From Micromonosporaceae bacterium (GTDB taxonomy: Bacteria > Actinomycetota > Actinomycetes > Mycobacteriales > Micromonosporaceae), in NCBI GenBank assembly GCA_003543035.1, contig DPJL01000280.1, forward strand, positions 1-18,835: a DNA stretch of 18,835 bases, given 5' to 3'. Positions 6,356 through 13,922 of this stretch are shown here, piece after piece; the stretch's first letter is position 1; every line of letters starts with the position of its first letter. Under the pieces are notes generated by a model, which did no database searches, was not told where the DNA came from, and was given only the letters and a program-made list of their open reading frames with translations. Both the position numbers and the translations under genes were made by a program.

Positions 6356-7606
6356 ATGTCGCCACCGAGCCGGAGACCGGCACCCAGCGCCGCAGCGCGG
6401 ATGAATCTCGCCACGGTGTTGCTGCGCGTCGTCGCCTCGATTGGGCTGGCTGCGGTGCTCGTCGTCGCCCCGGCTCTGACCTCGAAGCCAGACCTCAAAC
6501 CGGTCGCCCAACTGTTCAGCGGCAGCGTTCGCAACGATCAGTGGCAGATCGACACGCTCAAGGCAGAGAAGGCTTGGAAGATCTCGACCGGTGCGGGAGT
6601 GAAAGTCGCCGTCGTCGACTCCGGCGTCGCCGGCAACCATCCCGATTTGGCTGGGCGTGTTCTTCCTGGTACCGACCTCGTGGAGCCCGGTGGCGACGGC
6701 TCAAAGGACGCGGTCGGTCACGGCACCACGGTCGCCGGGTTGATCGCAGGCCGCAACGATGACGACCGGGGCGTCGTCGGCCTCGCTCCCGATGCGCAGA
6801 TCCTGCCCGTGCGCGTGCTCGACGGGAACAACAAATACGACGATGCCAAAGTGGTCGCCGAGGGCGTCGTGTGGGCGGTCAACAACGGAGCCCGGGTCAT
6901 CAACCTTTCGCTGGGCGGCAAGGTGATCAGCCCAGCGCTCGCCGAGGCGATCGACTATGCGTTCGCCAGTGATGTGGTCGTGGTGGCATGCGTGGGCAAC
7001 GTGTTGCCCGACGGATCGACCACGGTGTGGCACCCGGCCAGCGAACCCGGCGTCATCGCGGTCACCGCGTTGAATCAGAAGGGTGAGCCGTGGCGTGGCG
7101 CGCTCGCCGGGCCGCAAACCGTGCTGGCCGCACCGGGAACAGATCTGCTGGGCGCCAAACCCGGTGGCTACCAACGGGTTCAGGGCACCAGCTTCGCCTC
7201 GCCGTTGGTCGCCGCGACGGCCGCGTTGATTCGCAGCAAGTGGCCGCAGATGTCGGCGGCCAACGTGGTGCAGCGGCTCATCGCCACCGCACGTGATGAG
7301 GGCACACCCGGGCGCGACGACGGCTACGGATTCGGGGTGGTTGACCCCTATGCCGCGTTGACGGCGGAGGTGCCCGAGGTGCTCACCAACCCGCTGGACA
7401 CCACTCCGCCGCCCGGCAAATCCGGCTTCGGCGCGGCCGCCCCGGAGCCTTCGGGTGTCCCTTCGGCGCCGGTTACTCCCAGCATCGCGCCTTCGACGGG
7501 CTTCGGGCCGATCCCCGATGGGGAGAAGCCGATCGGTCTTGCGGCTGCCTTGGCCGGCTTCGCCGCCCTCGTCGGCGGCGGCCTCACCCTGATCCGCCGC
7601 CTCTAG
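6356..7606 (+). CDS. mycP: Mycosin MycP, subtilisin-like protease of type VII secretion
   Basis: The product has 416 residues if started at the ATG at 6356, preceded by GGCGGA (6338-6343) at 12 bases; the ATG at 6317 would add 13 residues and the one at 6401 is also possible. A hydrophobic N-terminal segment (about 20-42) serves as signal sequence, followed by the subtilase domain with D88 (VAVVDSG), H122 (GHGTTVAG), oxyanion N215 and S279 (GTSFASP). A Pro-rich linker leads to a C-terminal membrane helix ending in RRL. Mycosins are membrane-tethered proteases that stabilise the ESX membrane complex and in some systems cleave substrates. It ends the plus-strand operon after marP and converges on eccD, so the secretion genes are split between transcripts. 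Confidence 0.92.
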   Translation: MSPPSRRPAPSAAARMNLATVLLRVVASIGLAAVLVVAPALTSKPDLKPVAQLFSGSVRNDQWQIDTLKAEKAWKISTGAGVKVAVVDSGVAGNHPDLAGRVLPGTDLVEPGGDGSKDAVGHGTTVAGLIAGRNDDDRGVVGLAPDAQILPVRVLDGNNKYDDAKVVAEGVVWAVNNGARVINLSLGGKVISPALAEAIDYAFASDVVVVACVGNVLPDGSTTVWHPASEPGVIAVTALNQKGEPWRGALAGPQTVLAAPGTDLLGAKPGGYQRVQGTSFASPLVAATAALIRSKWPQMSAANVVQRLIATARDEGTPGRDDGYGFGVVDPYAALTAEVPEVLTNPLDTTPPPGKSGFGAAAPEPSGVPSAPVTPSIAPSTGFGPIPDGEKPIGLAAALAGFAALVGGGLTLIRRL

Positions 7607-7633
7607 CGCTCCTGCGCGGCCGCGCCCTTCCCC

Positions 7634-7706
7634 GCCGATCTTGGACTTATGGTGGGCGACTCGCGTGATTTGCGTGTGTCGTCCCCACCACAACTCCAAG
7701 ATCGGC
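7634..7706. repeat. Extended intergenic inverted repeat between mycP and eccD
   Basis: Left arm 7634-7660 and right arm 7678-7706 are reverse complements apart from about two mismatches and a two-base insertion, separated by a 17-base loop. The outermost 12 bases, GCCGATCTTGGA and its complement, match perfectly. The hairpin lies between two convergent genes (mycP stop at 7606, eccD stop at 7738), so it can act as a bidirectional terminator. Its right arm shares 17 exact bases with the left edge of the window, which suggests a mobile or REP-like repeat reused as a terminator. Confidence 0.7.
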
Positions 7707-7737
7707 CGGGTCCGCAGCCCGGCGTAAGTGTGCGGGG

Positions 7738-9189
7738 TTAAGCGGTCCAGCCTTGGATGGTGGCGAAGACCCCGAGCACCCAGGCGGCGACCGGCACGAC
7801 GCTGACGACGATCAGTAGGTCGAAGATGTCGGCCGCGCGCCCGACATAGGGCGAGGGTGCCGTCCTGCTCCAGGTCTGACCGGCGAGCACCACGATCAGG
7901 GCGAGAATGACGGCGCCGACGGTGAAGAAGGCACGCGTGCTGCCCTGAGCCGTGAACACCAAACCGCCGAGCAGCAACAGATGCCCGAGCAGCCCGGCGG
8001 CGATCAGTGGACCACGCTGACGGATCGTCACGAAGAGCCTCGACCGCAGCAGCAGGGCTGTCGCGGCAACTGCCACGAGCACCCGGCCCGGCGTCCCACC
8101 GTCGATCGCAAGGACCAGAGACGCGAAGGCGGCCAGCACTGTGTAGCCCAGCAGCATGCCGGTTAGCAGCTCTTCGGAGCGGCTCACTGCGGCGAAGACT
8201 CGGCCACGCTCTGGCATGTCCAGGGCGGCGCTCCGGCTGCGGCTCGTTGTTGCCACGGCAAAGGACTCGGTGTCCCTCGGCAGCGTGATCGACGGAACCG
8301 GTACCTTGCCGAAGCGAATCGCGATGACCGGCAACACACCGATCCCGCAGATGAGGACGGCGAGCACGATCGCCGCAGCACCCGCGGCACCGAAGCCGGA
8401 CAGCAGCGCTGCCACCGCACCGAGCAGGCCCACGAGGCCACCGGCGGTGAAGATGCGGGTGCCGTGCCCGACACCGGCAGCACCAAGCGCCGCGAAGAGC
8501 AGCATGGCAACGCATCCCACCAGCAGTTGTGGCGCGCCAAGCCAGAGCACTGACGGCAACACTCCGACCGCATCTGTGCCACCGAGCAGCAGAGCGCCAC
8601 CGGCAAACGCATATGGCAGGGCGAAGCCGGCAAGTGCGCTGCCAGCGATCCCGTCGCCGTAGGCCCGCGAGGCCAAGACGCCACCGACCAACAGCAGGAC
8701 AGCCACCGTCAAAGCAAGGTAGCCACCGGGTCCCCAGCCGGGACCACCGGCCAGCAGCGACATCACTCCTGCCAGCAGCAACACTGCCGCACCGGCCAAT
8801 GTGGACACCTGGGTCGCATTGGGGGTCCAGGCCGCACCGCGACGACGTGATCCTGCCGCGATCGCTTCCACCACATCGTCGTATTCGAGCTCAGGCCACT
8901 GCTCGCGAGCGGGCACGAGGTGGAGCACCTCGCCGTCACGCACCCCTTGCTGGCCCAACGGTTTGCTCTCGTCCAGGGTCGAGCCGTCGGCGCGACGGGC
9001 AAGCCACCCGCCGTGCTGTTCTCCATCATCGGCAAGACCGATCCCGGCATGGCGCAACAATTCCGGCAAAAGCTCGGCGAGCGCGACTGTGGCGGGCAAG
9101 GCGACATCCACCCGGCGCTGGGGCGTATGCAAAGTGACGCGTGTCAGACCAGAGCCGGAGGTGATGGTGTTGGTGGCGGGGTGAGTCAC
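7738..9189 (-). CDS. eccD: EccD, type VII secretion channel membrane protein
   Basis: The product has 483 residues starting at the GTG at 9189, giving MTHPATNTIT and then the family's typical opening LTRVTLHTPQRRVDVALP. Residues about 15-95 form the cytosolic ubiquitin-like (YukD) domain; from about residue 128 to the end there are roughly eleven membrane helices. EccD forms the bulk of the ESX inner-membrane pore and binds EccC. GTG at 9213 is an alternative start; neither has a clear ribosome site. Longer upstream readings would cross into eccC and are unlikely. It is divergent from eccC (88 bases between starts) and convergent with mycP. Confidence 0.92.
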   Translation of the reverse strand: MTHPATNTITSGSGLTRVTLHTPQRRVDVALPATVALAELLPELLRHAGIGLADDGEQHGGWLARRADGSTLDESKPLGQQGVRDGEVLHLVPAREQWPELEYDDVVEAIAAGSRRRGAAWTPNATQVSTLAGAAVLLLAGVMSLLAGGPGWGPGGYLALTVAVLLLVGGVLASRAYGDGIAGSALAGFALPYAFAGGALLLGGTDAVGVLPSVLWLGAPQLLVGCVAMLLFAALGAAGVGHGTRIFTAGGLVGLLGAVAALLSGFGAAGAAAIVLAVLICGIGVLPVIAIRFGKVPVPSITLPRDTESFAVATTSRSRSAALDMPERGRVFAAVSRSEELLTGMLLGYTVLAAFASLVLAIDGGTPGRVLVAVAATALLLRSRLFVTIRQRGPLIAAGLLGHLLLLGGLVFTAQGSTRAFFTVGAVILALIVVLAGQTWSRTAPSPYVGRAADIFDLLIVVSVVPVAAWVLGVFATIQGWTA

Positions 9190-9261
9190 GCCGACAAGAC
9201 TGCCATACAACACCCATCGCCGGGCAACCCGAACATGGCCTAACATGGGCGACGCCGCAAT

Positions 9262-9270
9262 GGGGGGAGG
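9262..9270 (+). promoter_or_regulatory. Ribosome binding site that decides the eccC start
   Basis: GGGGGGAGG lies seven bases before the ATG at 9278. Two earlier in-frame ATGs (9245 and 9260) would place this purine run inside the coding region and add residues not typical of EccC, so 9278 is the preferred start. Confidence 0.8.
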
Positions 9271-9277
9271 ACGCAGG

Positions 9278-12200
9278 ATGGGAACGGTCATTGTCAAGCG
9301 GTCGCCGAGGCGACCCGCGCCCGAAATCCCCAGTGGTGAGCTGGTCATAGACCCGCCACCGGAGATTCCGCAAGCGACCGGGCAGAAGATGCAGCAGGCC
9401 CTGATGATGTTGCCGATGCTCGGGGGCACGCTCTCGATGGCGATGATGTATGGGATGGGCAGCAGCTCCAACAAGCCGATGTCCTACGTGGCCGGCGGCA
9501 TGATGGGCCTGTCCAGCCTGGGGATGATCGCGGCCAGCTTCGCCAACGGTGCCGGTCAGCCTAAGAAGGCCGAGATGATGGCGGCCCGCCGGGAGTACCT
9601 GCGCCACCTCGCCGGTTTGCGGCGAAGCGCTCGCCGCACCGTTCAGCAGCAGCGTCACGGCCTCAGCTACCGTCACCCGGATCCGCAGCGGCTTTGGTCC
9701 ACAGTGGACAGTTTCCGGTTGTGGGAACGCCGTCCACATGACCCCGACTTTGGCATCGTGCGGGTGGGTGTCGGCCCCCAATCCCTGGCGACGCCGCTCA
9801 TGCCGCCGGAGACGCGCCCGCTCGAGGAGCTCGAGCCGATGACGGCCGGCGCGCTGCGCCGATTCCTCGACGCCTATTCGGTGATCGATGACCTGCCGGT
9901 CGCGCTCTCGGTCCGCGGGTTCGGCCGGGTCTACCTGCGTAACGAGATCACGCAAGGCACCTACCGAAGCGGGCAGCTGGGCAGCGAGGAAGAGGGTTCC
10001 GACGCTCATGGCCTCGCCCGTGCCATGCTCGCTCAGCTGGCCGTCTTCCACGCGCCGGACGACCTCTTGATCGCGATCTGCTCCTCGCCCTATAGGCGCG
10101 AAAGCTGGGATTGGGCCAAGTGGCTGCCGCATCACCAGCATCCCTCCAAAGTGGACGCTGTCGGCCCGGCCCGCTTGTTCGCCACCTCCGCGGTGGAGCT
10201 CGAAAACCTGCTCGGCGAGGTCATCTCGAACCGGCCCCGTTTCGGCACCGGCGACGGCGCCCCGCACGTCGTGGTGGTCCTCGACGGCGCGGACATGACC
10301 AACTCGGCTCACCTCTCCCTGCCGGAAGGTATTGCCGGGGTCACCATCCTCGACCTCGACTCCCCGCCCCCACGTTTGCTCGATCGCAGCATGCTGGCGC
10401 TCGAAGTGGTTGGCCGGGCAAGGGAACTCCACACCACTACAGCCATGTCAGTCGCCGAGGTAGGGACAGCTGACCGGCTCAGCCTGGCCGAGTCGGAGGC
10501 ACTGGCCCGCCGCCTTGCCCCGCTGCGCCTCAGTGCCGCCGCAGTGGCCTCGGATGCCGCGATGAGCAGTGAGAAGGGCCTTGCCGACCTGCTTGGCATC
10601 CCCGATCCGGAGCGCTTCGACGTCGCTTACGGCTGGGCCCCGAGGGCCAACCGCAACCGGCTTCGCGTCCCGATCGGTGTCGGCCCGGACAGCACGCCGG
10701 TCGAGATGGACATCAAGGAGTCGGCCCAGGACGGTATGGGCCCGCACGGCCTGCTCATCGGGGCGACCGGTTCCGGAAAGTCGGAGTTCCTCAGAACTCT
10801 GGTCCTGGGCTTGGCCGCGACGCACTCGTCTGAGCTGCTCAACTTTGTGCTCGTCGACTTCAAGGGCGGCGCGACCTTCGCCTCGCTCGACAAGCTCCCG
10901 CACACCTCGGCGGTCATCACCAACCTTGAGGGCCAGGCGGGCATGGTGGACCGGATGGGTGACGCCATCGTCGGTGAAGTCATGCGCCGTCAGGAGTTGC
11001 TTGCGAAAGCGGGTAACTTCGCCAACCTCAAGGACTATGAGAAGGCGCGCGCCGGTGGCGCCGCGTTGGCTCCGCTGCCGTCGCTGTTCATCGTCTGTGA
11101 CGAGTTCTCCGAAATGCTTACCGCCAACCCGGAGTTCATCGAGATCTTTGTCCAAATTGGACGAGTCGGCCGATCCATCGGGGTGCACCTGCTGCTCGCC
11201 AGCCAGCGCCTCGAGGAAGGCCGGTTGCGTGGTCTGGACACCCACCTGTCCTACCGCATCGGCCTTCGCACCTTCTCCGCCATGGAGTCGCGTGCCGTCC
11301 TCGGCGTCGGCGACGCTTACGACCTACCGAAAGCACCCGGGCACGGGTACCTCAAGTTCGGATCGGAACCGTTGCAGCGCTTCAAAGCTGCGTATGTCTC
11401 CGGCTCGTTCAAGAAGGCCGGCTCGGACGGCGAGCGGCGACGCAACCCTGACATCGACCTGATCCACGAATTCAGTACCAGGTTCGTGCCGGTCCCGGAG
11501 AAGCCGAAGAACGCCGAGCCCGAGGTCAACTGGGACGTCAAGCCCGGCGAAAGCCTGATGGACGTGATGATCGATCGGATGATCGGCCAGGGACCGCCGG
11601 CGCACCAGGTCTGGTTGCCGCCCTTGGACATCTCCGACCCGCTCGACCTCCCCTTCGGCCAGGTCGGCCTCGTGGAAGGGCGCGGCCTCACGGTGGCCAA
11701 CCCCGATTTGCGGGGCGCGCTGCGAGTGCCGGTGGGAATCATCGACAAGCCCGCACAGCAGCTGCGCGACCTGCAATGGGTGCGTCTCGCCGAGGGTTCG
11801 GCCGGTCACGTCGCCATCGCGGGTGGCGGCCAGAGCGGCAAATCGCAACTGCTCCGGACGCTGGTCACCGGTCTCGCCCTCACGCACACTCCGCAGGAGG
11901 CACAGATCTACTGCCTCGACTTCGGTGGCGGTTCGCTTGGCGCGCTTCGTGATCTGCCGCATGTCGGCGGGGTCGCCGGGCGACTCGACGCGTTGCAAGT
12001 GCGAAGGACTGTCAGCGAAGTCGCCGAGCTGCTGAACAACCGCGAGGCCCGGTTTGCCCAGCACGGGATCGAGTCGATGACCGCCTACCGGAAGCTTCGT
12101 GCGGCCGGCCGGTTCACCGACGATCCGTATGGCGACGTGTTCCTCGTGGTCGACGGCTGGACAACGATCCGCGAGACCTTCGACGACCTCGAGCCGATCA

Positions 12201-13261
12201 TCACCGACATCACCACCCGTGGTCTGGCCTACGGCGTCCATGTGGTCGCCTCCACGTTGCGCTGGCGCGACTTCCGCCCGGCGATCGCCGACCAGTTTGG
12301 TACCAAGATGGAGCTCAAGCTGGGTGATCCCAGCGACTCGATCTGCCGTAACCGCAAGGTTGCCCCGAATGTGCCCACCCGGCCCGGCTTCGGTGTCACG
12401 CAGGAGGGCCTGTTCACGCTCGCTTTGCGGCCTGAGGTTGACGCTGTCGGGACAGGTGAAGAGCTGATCCGGCAGATAGCGAAGCATTGGACCGGCCAGC
12501 CCGCGCCACGAGTTCGCATGCTGCCCAACGTTTACGCCTTCGACCGGATGTCGGCCGAAGGCCTGGACCAGTGGACGTTGCCGATCGGTGTCGCCGACGA
12601 CCTCACCCCGGCCACCTTGGACTTCATGTCCGACGTGCACCTGGTTGGTTTCGGCGAGAGCGAGTGCGGCAAGTCGACATTGCTGCGCCAGGTCGCCACC
12701 TCGATCGCCAACCGTTACGCGCCCGAGGAAGCCAAGATCCTGATCGTGGATCCGCGGCGCAGTCTGCTCGGCGCGGTGACGACGCCGCACCTCATTGGCA
12801 ACGTCAACAGCCTGGCGCAGGTGCCGGATTACATGAACGCGATCGCCAACAAAATGGCCGAGCGGCGGCCTCCGGCGGATGTGACCCTGCAGCAAATGCG
12901 CGAGCGGCCGTGGTTGGCCGGGCGAGGGGAGTTCTTCCTCATCATCGACGACTACGACATCGTGGCGTCGACCCCGGTACACCCGTTGCAGCCCTTGGTG
13001 AATTACCTCTTCGAGGCCAAGGACGTGGGTCTGCACCTGATCACGGCGGCCAACGCGAACTGGAGCCGAGCCGGCTACGACATGGCGCTGGCCCAGATCA
13101 AGTCGGCCGGTGCGCCTTACCTGCTGATGTCGGCGGACAAGAGTCTGGGCAACCCCTTCGGCGGAGCGATCCGCAACGAGCGGATGCCCGCAGGCCGGGG
13201 CCGCCTCATCACCCGCCGAGGAGCCCGCTTGGTGCAACTAGCGGATCTGCCGGCCTACTAA
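9278..13261 (+). CDS. eccC: EccC, three-domain FtsK/SpoIIIE ATPase of type VII secretion
   Basis: This 1327-residue motor ATPase recruits and drives substrates through the ESX membrane complex. The N-terminus MGTVIVKRSPRRPAPEIPSG is family-typical, followed by two membrane segments (about 40-60 and 66-90). Three FtsK-type ATPase domains follow. Domain 1 has Walker A GATGSGKS (495-502) and Walker B LFIVCDE with D608-E609. Domain 2 has GGGQSGKS (849-856) and Walker B VVDGW (D959), lacking the usual following glutamate. Domain 3 has GESECGKST (1126-1134) and IIDDYD (D1224). In studied EccC proteins domain 1 is the true ATPase and the others bind ATP or signal sequences, which fits this pattern. 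It is a fused CaCb form in one chain. The stop codon is built into a terminator hairpin. No esx substrate genes are next to it. Confidence 0.95.
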   Translation: MGTVIVKRSPRRPAPEIPSGELVIDPPPEIPQATGQKMQQALMMLPMLGGTLSMAMMYGMGSSSNKPMSYVAGGMMGLSSLGMIAASFANGAGQPKKAEMMAARREYLRHLAGLRRSARRTVQQQRHGLSYRHPDPQRLWSTVDSFRLWERRPHDPDFGIVRVGVGPQSLATPLMPPETRPLEELEPMTAGALRRFLDAYSVIDDLPVALSVRGFGRVYLRNEITQGTYRSGQLGSEEEGSDAHGLARAMLAQLAVFHAPDDLLIAICSSPYRRESWDWAKWLPHHQHPSKVDAVGPARLFATSAVELENLLGEVISNRPRFGTGDGAPHVVVVLDGADMTNSAHLSLPEGIAGVTILDLDSPPPRLLDRSMLALEVVGRARELHTTTAMSVAEVGTADRLSLAESEALARRLAPLRLSAAAVASDAAMSSEKGLADLLGIPDPERFDVAYGWAPRANRNRLRVPIGVGPDSTPVEMDIKESAQDGMGPHGLLIGATGSGKSEFLRTLVLGLAATHSSELLNFVLVDFKGGATFASLDKLPHTSAVITNLEGQAGMVDRMGDAIVGEVMRRQELLAKAGNFANLKDYEKARAGGAALAPLPSLFIVCDEFSEMLTANPEFIEIFVQIGRVGRSIGVHLLLASQRLEEGRLRGLDTHLSYRIGLRTFSAMESRAVLGVGDAYDLPKAPGHGYLKFGSEPLQRFKAAYVSGSFKKAGSDGERRRNPDIDLIHEFSTRFVPVPEKPKNAEPEVNWDVKPGESLMDVMIDRMIGQGPPAHQVWLPPLDISDPLDLPFGQVGLVEGRGLTVANPDLRGALRVPVGIIDKPAQQLRDLQWVRLAEGSAGHVAIAGGGQSGKSQLLRTLVTGLALTHTPQEAQIYCLDFGGGSLGALRDLPHVGGVAGRLDALQVRRTVSEVAELLNNREARFAQHGIESMTAYRKLRAAGRFTDDPYGDVFLVVDGWTTIRETFDDLEPIITDITTRGLAYGVHVVASTLRWRDFRPAIADQFGTKMELKLGDPSDSICRNRKVAPNVPTRPGFGVTQEGLFTLALRPEVDAVGTGEELIRQIAKHWTGQPAPRVRMLPNVYAFDRMSAEGLDQWTLPIGVADDLTPATLDFMSDVHLVGFGESECGKSTLLRQVATSIANRYAPEEAKILIVDPRRSLLGAVTTPHLIGNVNSLAQVPDYMNAIANKMAERRPPADVTLQQMRERPWLAGRGEFFLIIDDYDIVASTPVHPLQPLVNYLFEAKDVGLHLITAANANWSRAGYDMALAQIKSAGAPYLLMSADKSLGNPFGGAIRNERMPAGRGRLITRRGARLVQLADLPAY

Positions 13262-13290
13262 GCCGCAACTCCACAGGAGTTGCGGCTTAG
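13258..13290 (+). terminator. Perfect hairpin terminator overlapping the eccC stop codon
   Basis: Arms of 15 bases (13258-13272 and 13276-13290) are exact reverse complements around a three-base ACA loop, and the left arm contains the eccC TAA stop. No long T-run follows. It lies between the convergent genes eccC and ppa and is symmetrical, so it can end transcription from both sides. Confidence 0.75.
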
Positions 13291-13306
13291 ACGGGCGGCT
13301 AAACGA

Positions 13307-13323
13307 CAAGTCCTGTGGACTTG
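13307..13323 (-). terminator. Second small hairpin between eccC and ppa
   Basis: CAAGTCC and GGACTTG pair around TGT, 14 bases beyond the ppa stop on the minus strand. The stem is followed by bases similar to the neighbouring hairpin's arm (TTGCGG), so the two may share origin. It probably backs up termination of ppa. Confidence 0.4.
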
Positions 13324-13336
13324 CGGCGGGGGGAGA

Positions 13337-13831
13337 TCAGTGGTCGTGATTGAGTTCTTTGGCACGGGCGAAGGAGCGCACGATTTCGGCCTCGGCTTCG
13401 GTGCGGCCGACCCAGGTCGCGCCCTCGACGCTCTTGCCCGGTTCAAGATCTTTGTAGACCTCAAAGAAGTGCTGGATTTCGAGGCGATCGAATTTGGCAA
13501 CATGATCGATGTCGCGCAGGTGCTCAAGCCGTGGATCGTGGGCGGGCACGCAGAGGACCTTGTCGTCGCCGCCCTTCTCGTCGCGCATCCGGAACATGCC
13601 GATCGCGCGGCAGAGGATCAGGCAACCCGGGAAGGTCGGCTCCTGGACCAGGACCAGCGCATCGAGCGGGTCACCGTCCTCACCCAGGGTGTGCTCGATG
13701 AACCCGTAGTCGGCCGGGTACTGCGTCGAGGTAAAGAGGGTCCGGTCGAGCCGGATCCGTCCCGTAGCGTGATCCACCTCGTACTTGTTGCGCTGCCCCT
13801 TGGGAATTTCCACGGTGACGTCGAATTCCAT
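13337..13831 (-). CDS. ppa: Inorganic pyrophosphatase (family I)
   Basis: The product has 164 residues, the usual size for bacterial family I enzymes. It hydrolyses pyrophosphate to phosphate in the cytoplasm, pulling biosynthetic reactions forward. The signature EDGDPLDALV (51-60) supplies the metal-binding aspartates D52, D54 and D57. Other family residues are the N-terminal EIPKGQRNKYE (9-19) and the TQYPADYGF segment (36-44). The ATG at 13831 follows GGAGTGTGAG on the minus strand. It converges with eccC and diverges from dacB across 91 bases. The ppa-dacB neighbourhood is common in actinobacteria. Confidence 0.95.
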   Translation of the reverse strand: MEFDVTVEIPKGQRNKYEVDHATGRIRLDRTLFTSTQYPADYGFIEHTLGEDGDPLDALVLVQEPTFPGCLILCRAIGMFRMRDEKGGDDKVLCVPAHDPRLEHLRDIDHVAKFDRLEIQHFFEVYKDLEPGKSVEGATWVGRTEAEAEIVRSFARAKELNHDH

Positions 13832-13909
13832 CTCACACTCCGGGTTGGCCTGTATGTTCGCGTCTGTCGGTCGACGCGGTTAGTCTCGCCTAGCTCGTTC
13901 GCTACGCCC

Positions 13910-13917
13910 GAGGGAGG
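13910..13917 (+). promoter_or_regulatory. Ribosome binding site supporting the TTG start of dacB
   Basis: GAGGGAGG is followed after five bases by TTG at 13923. No in-frame ATG or GTG lies close by, so this strong site is the main reason for choosing the unusual start codon. Confidence 0.65.
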
Positions 13918-13922
13918 CTCCG

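Noticed and set aside
6701..8515. Long minus-strand open frame (604 codons) across mycP and eccD
   Set aside because: It is antisense to the mycP subtilase domain and in a different frame from eccD. The translation is Arg/Gly/His-rich with no recognisable motif, as expected for a shadow frame in GC-rich DNA.
9190..9277. Promoter for eccC or eccD in the 88-base divergent gap
   Set aside because: CATACA and TAACAT hexamers are present but no matching -35 sequences were seen at 16-18 bases.
9026..10432. Minus-strand open frame of 468 codons over the eccD-eccC start region
   Set aside because: It overlaps eccD in another frame and is antisense to eccC; composition is that of a shadow frame.
11324..13237. 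Minus-strand open frame of 637 codons opposite eccC
   Set aside because: It lies wholly inside the well-supported eccC gene, has low-complexity Arg/Gln/His-rich composition and no ribosome site or domain.
13832..13922. Divergent promoters for ppa and dacB
   Set aside because: A CATACA hexamer on the minus strand and TAGTCT on the plus strand could be -10 boxes, but neither has a -35 hexamer at proper spacing, so no promoter is called.
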